NCBI GenBank assembly: GCA_022749755.1
Contig: CM040441.1
Coordinates: 21,205,475-21,269,474, forward strand
Origin: Azadirachta indica
Taxonomy: Eukaryota > Streptophyta > Magnoliopsida > Sapindales > Meliaceae
DNA length: 64,000 nucleotides
Direction of reading: 5' to 3'
Below the pieces are notes generated by a model. It was not told where the DNA came from. It made no database searches and saw nothing but the letters and a program-made list of their open reading frames with translations. Numbering within the stretch: the stretch's first letter is position 1; each line of letters opens with the position of its first letter. Below, piece after piece: positions 1 through 11,700 of this stretch. The position numbers and the translations under genes were made by a program.

Positions 1-945
1 CCATAAATCTAATGTTTTAGGGTAACAAAAAACACATTAAAATAAATATCCTCTTTTTATGAGGTAAAGTTGCCAATAGGTGTATTAAAATCCATATTGT
101 TCCAAATTACGAGCAAGTAGCTGACATCTTCAGCAAGCCACTTGATGCCCCTAATTTTGCGTGTCTCAAAACCCACGATAGTCCAGCTTGCAGTGGGGTG
201 TTAGTTTAGTACATAACACGATTCTACACTTGTGTGGTACCTAAAATGATCCTACACTTGTATGGTACCCAATAGTCATTGAACTTTACTGTCAGGCAAA
301 CTAAGTTCAACAATACTACCCTGAAATGATCTTTGGCAGCACTCTTAAAAGATAGCCATGCTGATGTGCGTACTGGAGGGTTTCTTCCTTTACTCTTCTA
401 ACTTTTTATATTGTACTTATTATTATGCGTTTACTGTTTATGTTTATGATCTAATTGATAGTATATCAATCTTAAGGTTTTTTTCATAAGTATAACTAGC
501 GATGTGCGGGATCCTTTATTTTTTATTTTTTCTAGATATCTGAAGATCTACATTCTTATATTTGAATTGTCAAAACAAAAAGTATGAGAAAAAATAATAA
601 TAATTTTGCTAGGAAATGGAAGCTGCATCATTTAAATTAAATTTAAATATGTTTCATATATTGGAAGAATCAATCAAAGAGGATCGAGTTATATGAACTT
701 TCACTTTATCCATAGTATCAAGTAGATGAATATCCCAATATAATGTTAATGGAGATTAATATATTTCATTTCATTTTTATTAAAATTTATTTGTATGTGA
801 TTGCAATATTACGAAATTAAAGATTACTAGTAGAAGCATAGGGATTTTATCGAATAAATACGATTAATTATTGTGTAAATTACAATTAGTATCAAATATG
901 ATCTTTCAATTCATACATATTAACAGATTACACAAAGATCCCAAG
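1..945. repeat. Direct repeat copy 1 (about 0.9 kb, cut by window start)
   Basis: This stretch recurs in the same orientation at 3524-5436. The pairs seen directly include the block beginning ttttagggtaaca (15 and 3531), the segment with gagggtttct and actcttctaacttttt (385 and 4884), and the stretch around cgattaatt at 861 and 5364. Identity is imperfect, so the duplication is old. No coding potential is seen. It could be a decayed LTR-like or tandem-duplicated flank; I cannot tell which. The copy begins before or at the window edge. Confidence 0.75.
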
Positions 946-1352
946 ATATTGTTAACCAAGAATAATCTTAATTAATTTTGTTTGAACTTTCTATGTATAA
1001 ACTTGTAAGAGAAATATTCAAAAAGAATTATGAATATTGTTGACAATAGCTAGCCATACATGGATTCCCACATTAATTATTCACGCTGCAAGTCAAGTCA
1101 ATTGGGAAGATGCTCCGATTTCATAAATTGATGAAATGTAATAATTTATCGATTCAAACAATAAATTTGTCAACCTTATTAAAGAATGCATGAAAAATTC
1201 ATGCGGTCTTTGGACTTCGTTTTAGAAAATTTCTTAAATAAAATTAAAAAAACAATTAAACCTGACATTAACTTTTAGTCAGACTCACATATTTTTTTAA
1301 TTAATATTTAATATCAGATGTTTCTAATGAAACCTTAATGACTTCGGGGGAC

Positions 1353-2122
1353 TTAGAAATTTCCTCCAGGTATACCAGCATAGTCACCTGGAGGTGCTGG
1401 AATGTTCGATTTAATTCGTTTTTCATTCACCATATATTCATTTAAACCAACTTTCTGTATATTTAATGGTGGCCCTGGCTCAGCTTTGTATTCTTCACCT
1501 GGTGCTGCCGCAGGAGCCGTTCGCACTAACTCTCCATTTACCATATACTCATTTAGACCCACTTTTACCACATCTAGCCCAGGCGGGTACGCTTCCTGAG
1601 CCTACATCAAATTAAATGGAAAAATAAAAAATTAATTAACACATAAATAATCCTTTCTGACAATATTTCTTGTCAAGTACTGCGCATCTAATGCTAATTT
1701 TTACAAGAACATAAATACTACACATCCCGGAATTTCATCTTAAACTTTTAGTTGTCAACTGGATGGTGATTTGGTGAATTTTCAATATTCTCGAAAATTG
1801 TAGAGATATATAACCCCATTTATACTAAGAACAGAAATTTGCAATAAAATTTGGGATGTTTCGCATTACTTTTTTTCAAGTAAATGCTACCATGTACGAT
1901 AACATTTTATATCGAATCGGTGCTTGACTAATGCATTAGAACAATATATTTTATGCTTTTTCAAAACGAACTTGCGTATAGAATAAAGATGATTATATTT
2001 TTTAAAAGTTACCTAAAATTAACTATCCTTATTAACATAATTCGTACCATTACTGGGGAAGAAGCGAAAGACGCGAAGAGGAGAGTGACGAAAAGGAGAA
2101 TGTTGACGACTGTGCTTGCCAT
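1353..2122 (-). CDS. Small secreted repeat-peptide precursor, two exons
   Basis: Two exons on the minus strand, complement(join(1353..1601, 2048..2122)), give 107 residues. Exon 1 encodes 25 residues, MASTVVNILLF onward, with a hydrophobic core and small residues near its end, typical of a signal peptide. The donor ATG|gtacg and the acceptor tgtag|GCTCAG are both GT-AG and in phase 0, and exon 2 begins AQEAYPPG, a plausible mature start. The mature part holds two copies of KVGLNEYMVN about 38 residues apart, each followed by a Pro/Ala-rich linker ending in an acidic-Tyr site (GEEY, GDY). It ends in PPGDYAGIPGGNF. There are no cysteines. Secretion and processing into a peptide signal are inferred; I do not recognise the family. 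DY within a Pro/Gly context loosely recalls sulfated peptides such as PSY, but the PSY core is not present. Confidence 0.7.
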
Positions 2123-2163
2123 GGCTTCGTTAATTTGTAATGGAAGACGTGAAAATATTTGCC

Positions 2164-2172
2164 CTATTTATA
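2164..2172 (-). promoter_or_regulatory. TATA box of the secreted-peptide gene
   Basis: On the minus strand the sequence reads TATAAATAG, about 42 bases upstream of the ATG at 2122. This is a good plant TATA element, and its spacing implies a very short 5' leader. It also supports placing exon 1 of the peptide gene here. Confidence 0.55.
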
Positions 2173-3460
2173 CTAAGAATCATGTGCCGAAATTACCTTT
2201 TTAGTCATCCTCATTTGTGATGCGGAGAATAAAATTTGGGGACGAAGAAAAGGTGGAACCAATCAATTAGTTGGAGTTTACCTTTTCAACCTAGCTACTC
2301 GCAACAACCTAAATCTCTATAATTTCGAATTTTCTATATATTTTAGTAAGAGAGAGAAGAAAGACAGGAGAAATATGGAATGTAGGATAAAAACAAAAAT
2401 TAATTAATTAATTAAAGTTAACCGTTTTTTTTTTTTTTCGTTTAAGAGATTACGACTATAGGTTAACGTTTAGATGTTACATATTTGTGTTGTACTTAAC
2501 GCATAATATAAAATGTAGGCTAGAAATCGGTCAAATCGACTAGTCATTGGTTAGATTAAAAAGAGATTTTGGTTTCAATATTAATACCTAATTTCATGTG
2601 GGTAACAATAGGAGATTTCTGCATATAAATTTTCCTATACATATTTGACTTATTGTTAGGTTCGCTTTTGAAGTTTGTGATTTATAGTGTCTTTGAATAG
2701 CAAAATTCAATTTTCGATTTCTTTTTTCTTTTCTTTGGAAATTTAGATGTGCTGAATATTATCTAAAATTTTCATTCCGAATGATGTCACATTCATTAGG
2801 TGGCATAGTAAATTGGTGCGGTAAGGGATTGGACAATTCATTCTAAGGCTCCAATTTTTACATTCATCGATGATAAAAGTTAAAAAAGTTATCGATATAT
2901 TAATTTTGATATTAATATACACGCTATAATATGTTGCACAATGACGAAAGGAGTTGCATTTACCTAACACAGATCTTGTCATTCATTAATGTCTGATCTT
3001 TTACAGCTTGAACTTCATTATATTTTTAGAATTTCATAAGTACTGCTTTGGAATTTGCAATTGATAATCAAGAAAATTCAATCTTAATATCTTAATTGTC
3101 TCAACAAAACAACCTAAAAGCAAACTTATCTTTGTTGTTTCAATTTTATGTTGATTTTATATATATTGAGATAAGGCTTCACTTATTATGTCCTTAAAAG
3201 TAGAAATTGTCCTTGTTGTCACATTCTTGCACTAAGGATACTCCAAATAAAAAATGTCACATTCCCACTCATTGTATGGATTAACAGTGGCATACCAAGG
3301 GGTCTCCATCAATTCAGATTATGCCAATTTTCCTGAAGAGATTGAAAAAGCATAACATATAATACTAGCTCAAGTACGAAATATAAATATAAAGTTTTGG
3401 CTCAAGTTACTTCAAAATTAAATTTCTTGGCCCTGTTATTTATTAAATGTATTAGGAGTC
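2173..3460. other. Gene-free AT-rich stretch
   Basis: Apart from the upstream flank of the peptide gene, no open frame with recognisable similarity, RNA gene or clear repeat structure is seen here. It contains poly-T and poly-A runs such as that near 2427. Confidence 0.5.
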
Positions 3461-3461
3461 A

Positions 3462-3526
3462 CTTTTCGTAGTGCACCAGTTATTTGGTGCGATAATGCGG
3501 GTGTGGCTTCTCTTGTCGCAAGTATA
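3462..3526 (+). pseudogene. Copia RNase H fragment
   Basis: A short plus-strand frame reads APVIWCDNAGVASLVAS. The xVIWCDNxxAxxL core is characteristic of the C-terminal RNase H region of Ty1/copia polyproteins. The match stops abruptly where direct repeat copy 2 begins near 3524. The neighbouring RNase H residues that normally follow (NPVFHxRTKH-like) are absent, so this is a truncated scrap interrupted by the repeat. Confidence 0.6.
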
Positions 3527-5436
3527 ATATTTTAGGGTAACACAAAACACATTAAAATAAATATCCATTTTATACGAGATAAGGTTGCCAATGGGTGTAG
3601 TATTGGTCCCAATTATAAGCAACTGACATTTTAAGCAAGCCAGTAGCTGCCTTTAGTTTTGCGTGTCTCAAAACCCAGCTGACTGAGTTTCCACAATAGT
3701 CCAGCTTGTAGATGGGTGTTATTTGTAGTACATAATAGGATCCCGCGCTTGTATGGTATCATAATAAGGAGACTATGCTTTTTAAATTTTACTTCTAGTC
3801 ATCTTTTGTTGGATAAAACTGTATATTGATAAATTTTATCCTTTTAGTTGTTACGTTTTTTCAATTATCAACATCTTTAGAACTTGTATAAAATTCTCCA
3901 TTGTAAGATTCTAGTTTGATTGAAATATAATTGTGTGTTTCTCTTCTCAGGTACTGCCAAGGATTGTCTTAATTTTATTTTTTTACGATTTTTTATTAAG
4001 ACTAATATAATAAGTAACAACTATAATAAATCAGCAGTAATGAATTTCAATGGCAATATATTCAAAAAGATTAAAAAAATAAATTTAGCCTTTATTTTGT
4101 GCTTTTTTTTTTTTTTTTTTTCTTTTCGAGAGTCATTGAACTTTACTGTAAGAAAACTATGTTTCTTTTCTTCAAGGCAAGCTAAAGGAGGCAAAATTTA
4201 TTAAAGGAAAAGGAAAAGAAAGCACAAAACAATCAAGGGAGGACATAATGACTCTTACCCTTTAATAAAACCATATAACAAGTAGAGGATAATGAAGAAC
4301 TTCTAAAAAATGCGATAACAGGGAAAACTGTTAGCGTGATGTCAAAGCAGAGCCCAATACATAGGAGGAAAGTCAGACCATCAATGTAAAGTTTCGCAAA
4401 GCAGACACTTATTGGCCAGAGAATCAGCAACAACATTTGTTTCCCGAAAGGTGCAATCAATATCATAATGCACATAACCTGGATAGAAACTTGCAAAATA
4501 TCGAATATGGGCTAGAATATCCAATTGTATATATCTTAAAGATGGCAACACATTGGCAAAGCGCAAACGGCTCCTAGCTCCCCATATCAAATAAAAAAGA
4601 AAAAAGCATGCAGTGCTACTGTAAAGATTATGCAGCTGGGGGCTAAATCTCTTCTCAATAATCCATCTTCACAACTCCAAAAGCGAAGAGCAAGAGGGAA
4701 AAGTGGTGCGAAAATGGCTAACTAGCCAATGCCATAATGTGTTCGCAAAGTAGCATGTGACAAAGAGATGATCTATTGATTCAAAAGCGGAAAAGATAGT
4801 CAAAACTAAGTTCAATAATATTACTCCGGTTAAAATGATCCTTGCCAACATTCTTAAAAGATAGTCATGCCGATGTGTATATTGGAGGGTTTCTCCCTTT
4901 ACTCTTCTAACTTTTTTTGTATTTTACTTATTATTATGTGTTTATTGTTTATGTTTATGATCTAATTAATAGTATATCAATTTTACAATTTTTCAACCAG
5001 TGTACCTAACGATGTGCAAGATCCTTTATTTTTTATTATTTTAAATGAAGATCCACATTCTTATATTTGAATTGTCAAAAGAAAAATGAGAGAAGATAAT
5101 AATAATATTTGCTAACAATGGAAGGTACGATAATTAAATTAAATTTAATTTGTTTTATAATATATTATAAGAATCAATCAAAGAGGGTCGAGTTATATAA
5201 ACTTTCACTTCATACCTAGTAACAAATTATATGAATATCCCAATAAAATGTTAATCGAGATTAATATATTTCATTTCATTTTATCAAAATTTATTTGTAT
5301 GTAAATGCAATTTTATGAAATTAATATTTTTTTTACAACCATAGAATTTTATCAAATAGATACGATTAATTGTGTGAATTTCAATTAGTCTGAGATATGA
5401 TCTTTCAAGTCATATCTACTAACCAATTATACGAAA
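3524..5436. repeat. Direct repeat copy 2, with internal insertions
   Basis: Second copy of the 1-945 repeat, same orientation. It is longer because foreign sequence of about 0.37 kb (roughly 3761-4128) and 0.64 kb (roughly 4155-4800) interrupts it. The second insertion carries a LINE fragment. Repeat sequence resumes at the segment with actaagttcaa near 4803 and continues to about 5436. Confidence 0.7.
4155..4860 (-). pseudogene. LINE (non-LTR) reverse transcriptase 3' remnant: zf-RVT and RNase H
   Basis: Minus-strand frames read in order from 4860 down. First comes ESIDHLFVTCYFANTLW, the signature of the zinc-binding zf-RVT region of plant LINE reverse transcriptases (E-x-x-x-H-L-F-x-x-C). 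Then comes an IWGARSRLRF linker, and then DCTFRETNVVADSLAN, matching the C-terminal RNase H-like domain (FREAN.VAD.LA). Stops and frameshifts separate the blocks. The polymerase core is absent, so this is a 5'-truncated copy, as usual for LINE insertions. It sits inside direct repeat copy 2 and so arrived after that duplication. The exact outer limits are uncertain. Confidence 0.7.
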
Positions 5437-6060
5437 ATCTATTATGTTCATAAATAAACCTGTCTTTATGTCTTTTATTCATTAATCTTATGAGTTAGTT
5501 TTTCGTTGTTTTTGATCTTTCAGTATCGTTTCATGTTTAGGTGTTCCAAAGCAAAAGTCAATAATTGAGCATAACTAAAGGAAAATCAAGCACTTTGGTA
5601 AGGAGGTAATGAGGTGTTTTGACGAAAAGATATGAAAATACAATGCAAGCATGCATATGTAAGCCTGTCTATTGATTTTGGGCTCCAGGAATAGAAAATA
5701 TATCATGGGCAGCAGAAATTGACATGCTGAGTATAGGGTGTAAAAATGATTATAACTTCTTGTAAACAACTCAAAATCACATTTCGTTTATTGCATTGAA
5801 AACTAGACGTTCAAAGATTTCCAGTGATATGTCATTGGCAGTAGCTATAGTGTGCCATTAGGGCGCACAGCTGCACAATAGCCTCTATTTTTCACCGCAA
5901 GCTCAACAAATGGCACAACCATGCCACACCCTGCTCCACCATGCGCCCACACGACTTATGCTCCGCCTTAACATCCCTTTGTGCCCAACGACATCCCTAA
6001 GTTGATTTCTGGCTATCGAATCAACTTTTGATGGGCAAATTTTGGAAATTTTAGGTTTTA
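5437..6060. other. Gene-free stretch
   Basis: No supported gene. The part from about 5800 is less AT-rich than its surroundings, with gcgcacagc and cgcccacacg patches. It leads into the TATA-containing block at 6061-6240, so it may be the upstream part of an LTR. Confidence 0.4.
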
Positions 6061-6240
6061 TGATGTTCTTACCTCAGCCACTCTTCTATATAAGGCAAAA
6101 ATGTGTTTTTGACAAAGAGGGGAGAATTTTAGAACAAGAGAGATTACAAGAAGACTGATGAAGATTGAAAACAAATTGGTTTTATCTTTTCTATCCCATG
6201 TCTCTTTCTTGTAATTTAGAGTTTTCAAGTACCTACTTAA
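6061..6240 (+). promoter_or_regulatory. TATA-containing, LTR-like promoter block
   Basis: The sequence TATATAA at 6087-6093 is followed by a purine-rich leader with agaacaagagagattacaag, resembling the U3/R junction of plant LTR retrotransposons. No matching second LTR, primer binding site or polyprotein frame was found next to it. It may be a solo LTR of which only the promoter part is recognisable, or an orphan promoter. The assignment is tentative. Confidence 0.3.
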
Positions 6241-6850
6241 GTGGCTAAACCTCTTACTTATGGTGAGAGTTCAAGCCTTAATTGTAAACATTCATAGGTT
6301 AATGTAAGTTAGATTCTTAGAACTTAATGAAGTGATGATCATTTATATTATGCCTATGTGTTAGTACTACTTGATTAAATGATTTAGAATTTGTAACTTT
6401 AATCATTACATGCTTAAATGATTTAGGAATGATAATCTAGACTTCCAAAACATGATTTAATAATTTAGGAGTGGTAACCTGAACTTTGAATGTATAATGT
6501 ATTAATGCAAACCTAAAGACCCCCCAATCCAAAGGTTAAATTACAACCTCTATTATTAAGTTAGAAAATACATTGATGCAAAGTTTGAGGACCACAATAA
6601 TCCTCTACCTTTATTGCTTCACATGTAAATGAGTTGTATTAGCAAGATAAGAAAACAAAGTGGATTGTTAATGCAAAGTGTTCTTATTTTCACAACACCT
6701 AATGCATTCTTAGCATGCTCACAATAGCCCAGACCAAGCATCATTTCATGTCCTAGAATAAACAAGTTAAATCCCACGTCAAGATCAACTCATAATCAAT
6801 AGAAAACTGATGTGTGAAACTCATTCGTCATATATAAGAGGACCATCATC
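6241..6850. other. Gene-free stretch
   Basis: No gene is seen. The motif atgatttagga recurs in slightly varied form near 6378, 6418 and 6460 (roughly 40-base spacing), a decayed short tandem repeat. Confidence 0.4.
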
Positions 6851-6851
6851 G

Positions 6852-6992
6852 ATAAGTTTTATGATTACTATGTGACAGCGTTTTACTATCAAGGAAAATC
6901 TATTCATAAACCGTTGACTGCAATCACACATCAACGGTTTATGATAGAAGCATTATCCGTCACAACTTCGCAATATGTGATCATCATAAAAG
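6852..6992. repeat. Imperfect palindrome with a 14-bp perfect stem
   Basis: Positions 6904-6917 (tcataaaccgttga) are exactly complementary to 6931-6944 across a 13-base loop. The pairing extends outward with bulges: tgtgac near 6871 against gtcaca near 6958, and ttttatgat near 6857 against atcataaaa near 6983. The whole forms a hairpin of about 140 bases. It could be a small foldback MITE or a hairpin RNA precursor. Confidence 0.6.
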
Positions 6993-8328
6993 TATAATAG
7001 ATACTATTTCTGTTATACATTTATCAAGAATTCTTGATATATTTTTATTAAGAAATCTGGCTTTGTAGCATTTTGATTTCCTATCTTCATAATTTTTAAG
7101 TTTGTCTTGTTTTTTGTCCAATTTTTTGTGTCTGTTCTAGTTTCCTTTTTATTTTCCATTTTTTCGTTTGTTTTCATTATTTTTGGTTTTTTATAATCAT
7201 TTTCGATATTGGTCCTTTATTTCAGGTTTTTTCTTATTTTTTCGTAGGTTTTCTCATGCAATTTTAGGAATATTATTTACCAATATAATTAAAATAAAAC
7301 AAACATACCAAAATAAAATTGGAATAGGAAAACTTTTTGCTAACATAAGTCAATTATTATAAATATTTTCACATAAATACCATAATCCCAATCCAATAAA
7401 TACGTACCTACCATTGCCAAAATCCAACATACCAATCCAACTAACATTAAATAGCAGCCCCGTGCTCTATCAACCCAACCCAATAAATACCTCATTGTCA
7501 ACATAGTCCAAAATCAAGTAAAATAAAAATCAACTCCTATTTTTTACATTAAAATATGAACAAATTGTTGAACTATTACAAAAATGTTACTTGTTCTATT
7601 ATACGTATACTTCAACAACAACCCTACACTACAAACAGAAGAAAAATGTAAATTAACTTTTAACTCAATTAACAAAATAAAAATTACATTAAATTTTAAC
7701 GCAAATAACACACTAAGGATTGCAAACACTAAAGTTTTATATTGAACCACTTGTATACCTGACAATTCAAACCGCTTACAAATGGCATTGACCCATTCTA
7801 CCCTAACTTCGAATTACTCATTCAACTCTTCTTCAATATAACTCTCTTTTTCTAAGAATTGTTACAATGAGTTATTAGCAAGAGAATTTAGAAATTTAAA
7901 TTTTCTTATTTTGATTTCTAATATTATATTGGTCAACAAAACTTTGATCATGCATGCAAATGGTTCGAGCAACTACGTAATTGGAATCTTGAAATTTGTT
8001 TGTCAATAATACCTTTACTGCATTACTTATTAACATGTCAACAACTTAATATATCAGTTTTACATTTTCTAGAGCATATATGTCAAACATATCGGTTTTA
8101 GTTTTCTTACTTTATAAAAATAAGCAATCTAACATTTATAGTTAGACGTTTAGGGTAAAAATAATATATATTAAACAGATTTAAATTTCAATCAAATTCA
8201 AATTTTAGATAGAAAAAACAAAAACTATATAAATAAACTCAAAATGCATAAGGATAATATTGTTACATTTGTACAAGAAACTACGAAAGAATTCTTTTAT
8301 TTTGAAACATATCACATTTGTAAAAATT
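6993..8328. other. Gene-free AT-rich stretch
   Basis: No gene or recognisable mobile-element protein is seen. There are T-rich tracts (7080-7260). The apparent open frames have no domain signature and a composition matching the surrounding DNA. Confidence 0.4.
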
Positions 8329-8730
8329 TGTTATGAAGAATCAAGCAAATAAACAAATAAAAAACCAACATAAAAATAAATAACATTGTATTTACGTGGA
8401 AAACCTGTGAAAATCTCAAAAGAAAAACCACACATAGAGAGAGAGAGAGAGATTGATTTCATTAAGAATGAAGAAAAATAATTATACAACTATTGGCTCC
8501 AAACCCCCAAATATATAGTTCGAGTTTGGTTCGGATTCAAAAACTAAAACCGAGTTAAGTCAGGCCCATACAGCAAAAATAATACCTATGCAATATACTT
8601 ATATAAATATACATATACAAAATTTCTCTCACATAAGTAGAAAAATTATATATAATAACTCAATCCTCAATTGCATCAGCGTACCCCAATATACTATATT
8701 GGTTACTAAATATGGGTAACAAATTCTACA
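8329..8730 (-). repeat. Copia 3' LTR (complete)
   Basis: This LTR of about 400 bp is bounded on the plus strand by tg at 8329 and ca at 8730. Its left part matches 12698-12927 closely, including aatcaagcaaataa, a tttacgtggaaaacct block and an agagagag tract. Immediately inside it, 8731-8745 read on the minus strand as a purine-rich gtcaaagtggagatt, the polypurine tract. The element therefore runs on the minus strand and this is its 3' LTR. No matching 5-bp target duplication can be checked because the other LTR is truncated. Confidence 0.8.
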
Positions 8731-8745
8731 AATCTCCACTTTGAC

Positions 8746-11700
8746 ACATATTTGCCTCAACCTCTCTACTACGCCCCTAAGAGCTCATTAAATATTGCAA
8801 AGACAAACCAAGTCCAAGTAATGCTTGAACTTGGCTATAGAAACTACTTTAGTCAATATATCCACCGGATTCTCATGCATGGAAATTTTTTACACTGTAA
8901 CAGAACTCTGTGAAACCACATCTCTAACAAAATAAAACTTGAGATTAATATGCTTTATCCTTTTATGAAACATCTGATTCTTAATCAAATAGATGGCACT
9001 TTAACTATCATAGTGTATACTGTCTCCTGTTGTGACAAACTAAGATCACTCACATGACCTTTCAACTATAAAGCTTCTTTTACTGCTTATGTAATAGCCA
9101 TATACCCAACCTCCATAGTTGACAATGCTACTGTAGCCTAAAATGTTACCTTCCAACTAATGGCATAACCAGATAAGGTAAAAACATAACCTATCAACGA
9201 TTTTCTTTTATCTAGATCTCTTGTATAATCATAATCCACATAACCTATTAACTCAATCATATTTGATGTTGTCTTGTTGAATACTAGTTCTACATGATTA
9301 ATGCCCTTCAAATACTGAAATATCCACTTCACAGTATTCTATTGTTCTTTTTCAGGAGAAGCCATATACCTACTCACTACATTTACAATTATCAGGTCTA
9401 ATATAAATTATAGTATACAGGAGACTTCCAACAACGTTAGAATAAGAAATATGCATCATGTACTCCACCTCTTCCTATGTTATGGGTGACAACTCTACAG
9501 ATAAAAAGCTTGCAGTTACTCATGTTGAATCTGTGAAGAGCTTTCTCAATATAATCTTGTTGTGATAAGAACAAAGTCCTTGATCCCTTGTCCCTTTGAA
9601 TCTCTACACCCAAAATCTTCTTTGCTACAAACAATTTTCTCATCTTAAAATCATCACTCAACTGTTTTTTCAATGAATCAATAAATAACATGTTTTTTGC
9701 AATTATCAACATGTCATTAACATACAACAATAGATAAATGTAACTATCATCATAAAGTCTTTTATGGTATACATTGCTATCATAAATACTTCTAGTGTAT
9801 CCATAATCAAGCATGAAATTATCAAATTTTTTATACCACTTTCTAAAAGACTGCTTCAAAACATTCAAGGATTTCTTAAGGAGACAAATTTGGTCTTATT
9901 TATCTAAAGAGATAAAACCCTTTGGCTGACTTATATAAATTTGCTCCTCCAATGTGCCATCTAAAAATGTTATTTTGACATCCAACTGCTTAAGATAAAA
10001 ATTATAAATAGCAACTAAAGCTAGCGACATTCTAATAGAACTGTGTTTTATAATTGGATAAAACACCTCATTGAAGTCAATTCTCTCTTTTTGTGTATAA
10101 CTTTTTGCTACAAGACGCGCCTTGTATCTAAAAGCTTCAGCCTCTGATATCCTTTCCTTTTTCTTGTAAACCCATTTGCATTTTATTACTCGCTATCCGT
10201 TAGGCAATGTCACCAACTCCCATGTCTGATTCTTACATATAAGCCCTATCTCTTCAGTCATAAACCAATACATTGTTCACCTTTTGAACAAGATATCGCT
10301 TCCTTAAAAATAGTAGGTCATATGTGCTCACTGTCTCAGTCACAAATAATACATATGAAACTACATCAGCGTAAACATAGCACTCAAGTGGTCAAATCTA
10401 CTGCATTGTTCTTCTAGTGGCAATGCTATCATGTTGTTCTTGTGTATCATTTTGTTAACTATCTATATGAACACTCTGCACTTCATTTATCCTCTGCTCT
10501 ACAGGCTATTGTATTGATAGAGCTTTTATCTCAAGCTCCACCTGCTCATTCACACCAGGTTTTTTTCAACTATTGACTAATCCTCTTGATAATCAAATAT
10601 AGGAAACTCATTAAATGTAACATCCCTACTTATCGCAAAACTTGAAGATTTCGAATCTGTACACCATAATTTGTAACCTTTCACTCTAGATGCATACCCT
10701 TGAAATATGCATTTCTTTACCCTTGGTTCAGGTTTACCATAATTAACATGATCATATACTGGGCAACCAAATATCCTTAAGTAAGTATAATTAGTAGATG
10801 TACTTGACTGTATCTCAAAAGGAGTCTTATAATCAATAGCTATAAAAAGAGACTTATTCACCAAGTAATATGTTGTATTTACTACTTTAGCTCATATACC
10901 TTGACAAATTAGAATAAGAAAGCATATAGCATGCTTTCTCTAACAATGTTCTATTCATGAATTTTGCAACCTCATTCTATTGTAATGTCTTCACATAAGT
11001 ATGGTGTCTCATTATTCCTTATTTGCTGTAGAACTCATTAAACTCAAAATTGCAATATTTCAAACCATTGTTAGTCCTAAAATGCTTAATTTGTCTATCT
11101 ATTTGCTTCTCAATCATTGTCTTCCACTGCTTGAATATTTAGAATGTCTCATCCTTGGTCTTTAGAAAATAGACCCAAACCATCCTAAAGTAATATCAAT
11201 AATGATCATAAAATATTTAGTATCACCCTTAAAGCAACTCTATAAGGACCCCATAAGTCTGAATGCACATAATCTAATATGTTTTTAGTCTTTTTGACTA
11301 ACTTACTGAACTTGACTCTAATTTGCTTCCTAGAACACAATGCTCACAAAAATTGAGATTGTCCGTCTTCTTTTTTTACAAGTAGATTCTGTTTGCTCAA
11401 TTTTGACAAACCTCTTTCACTCATGTGTGTAAGTTTTATATACCATAATTTGGTATTATCCATATCATTGCTCACAACAATTACTGAAGCTGTACCTCAA
11501 ACAATAGTTCCCTAGAGAATGTATAAATCACTGCGTACATTACTCATCATATACACCGTTGAGCCTTTTGCAATCTTCAAAACTCTATTGTTTACATAAA
11601 ATCTAAATCCCTTCGAATCCAAAGTACTGAAGGGAAATTAAGTTCTTTCTCTAATGTTCTGACTATATATCAAATATTTTAATTTGCATAGTTCTAATTT

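Noticed and set aside
3920..4204. 94-codon plus-strand open frame
   Set aside because: It runs through a poly-T tract giving a Phe run and spans the seam between direct repeat copy 2 and inserted sequence; not a plausible gene.
7168..7362. 64-codon Phe-rich open frame suggestive of a membrane peptide
   Set aside because: The hydrophobicity comes from a T-rich tract; no start context, splice support or repeat pattern.
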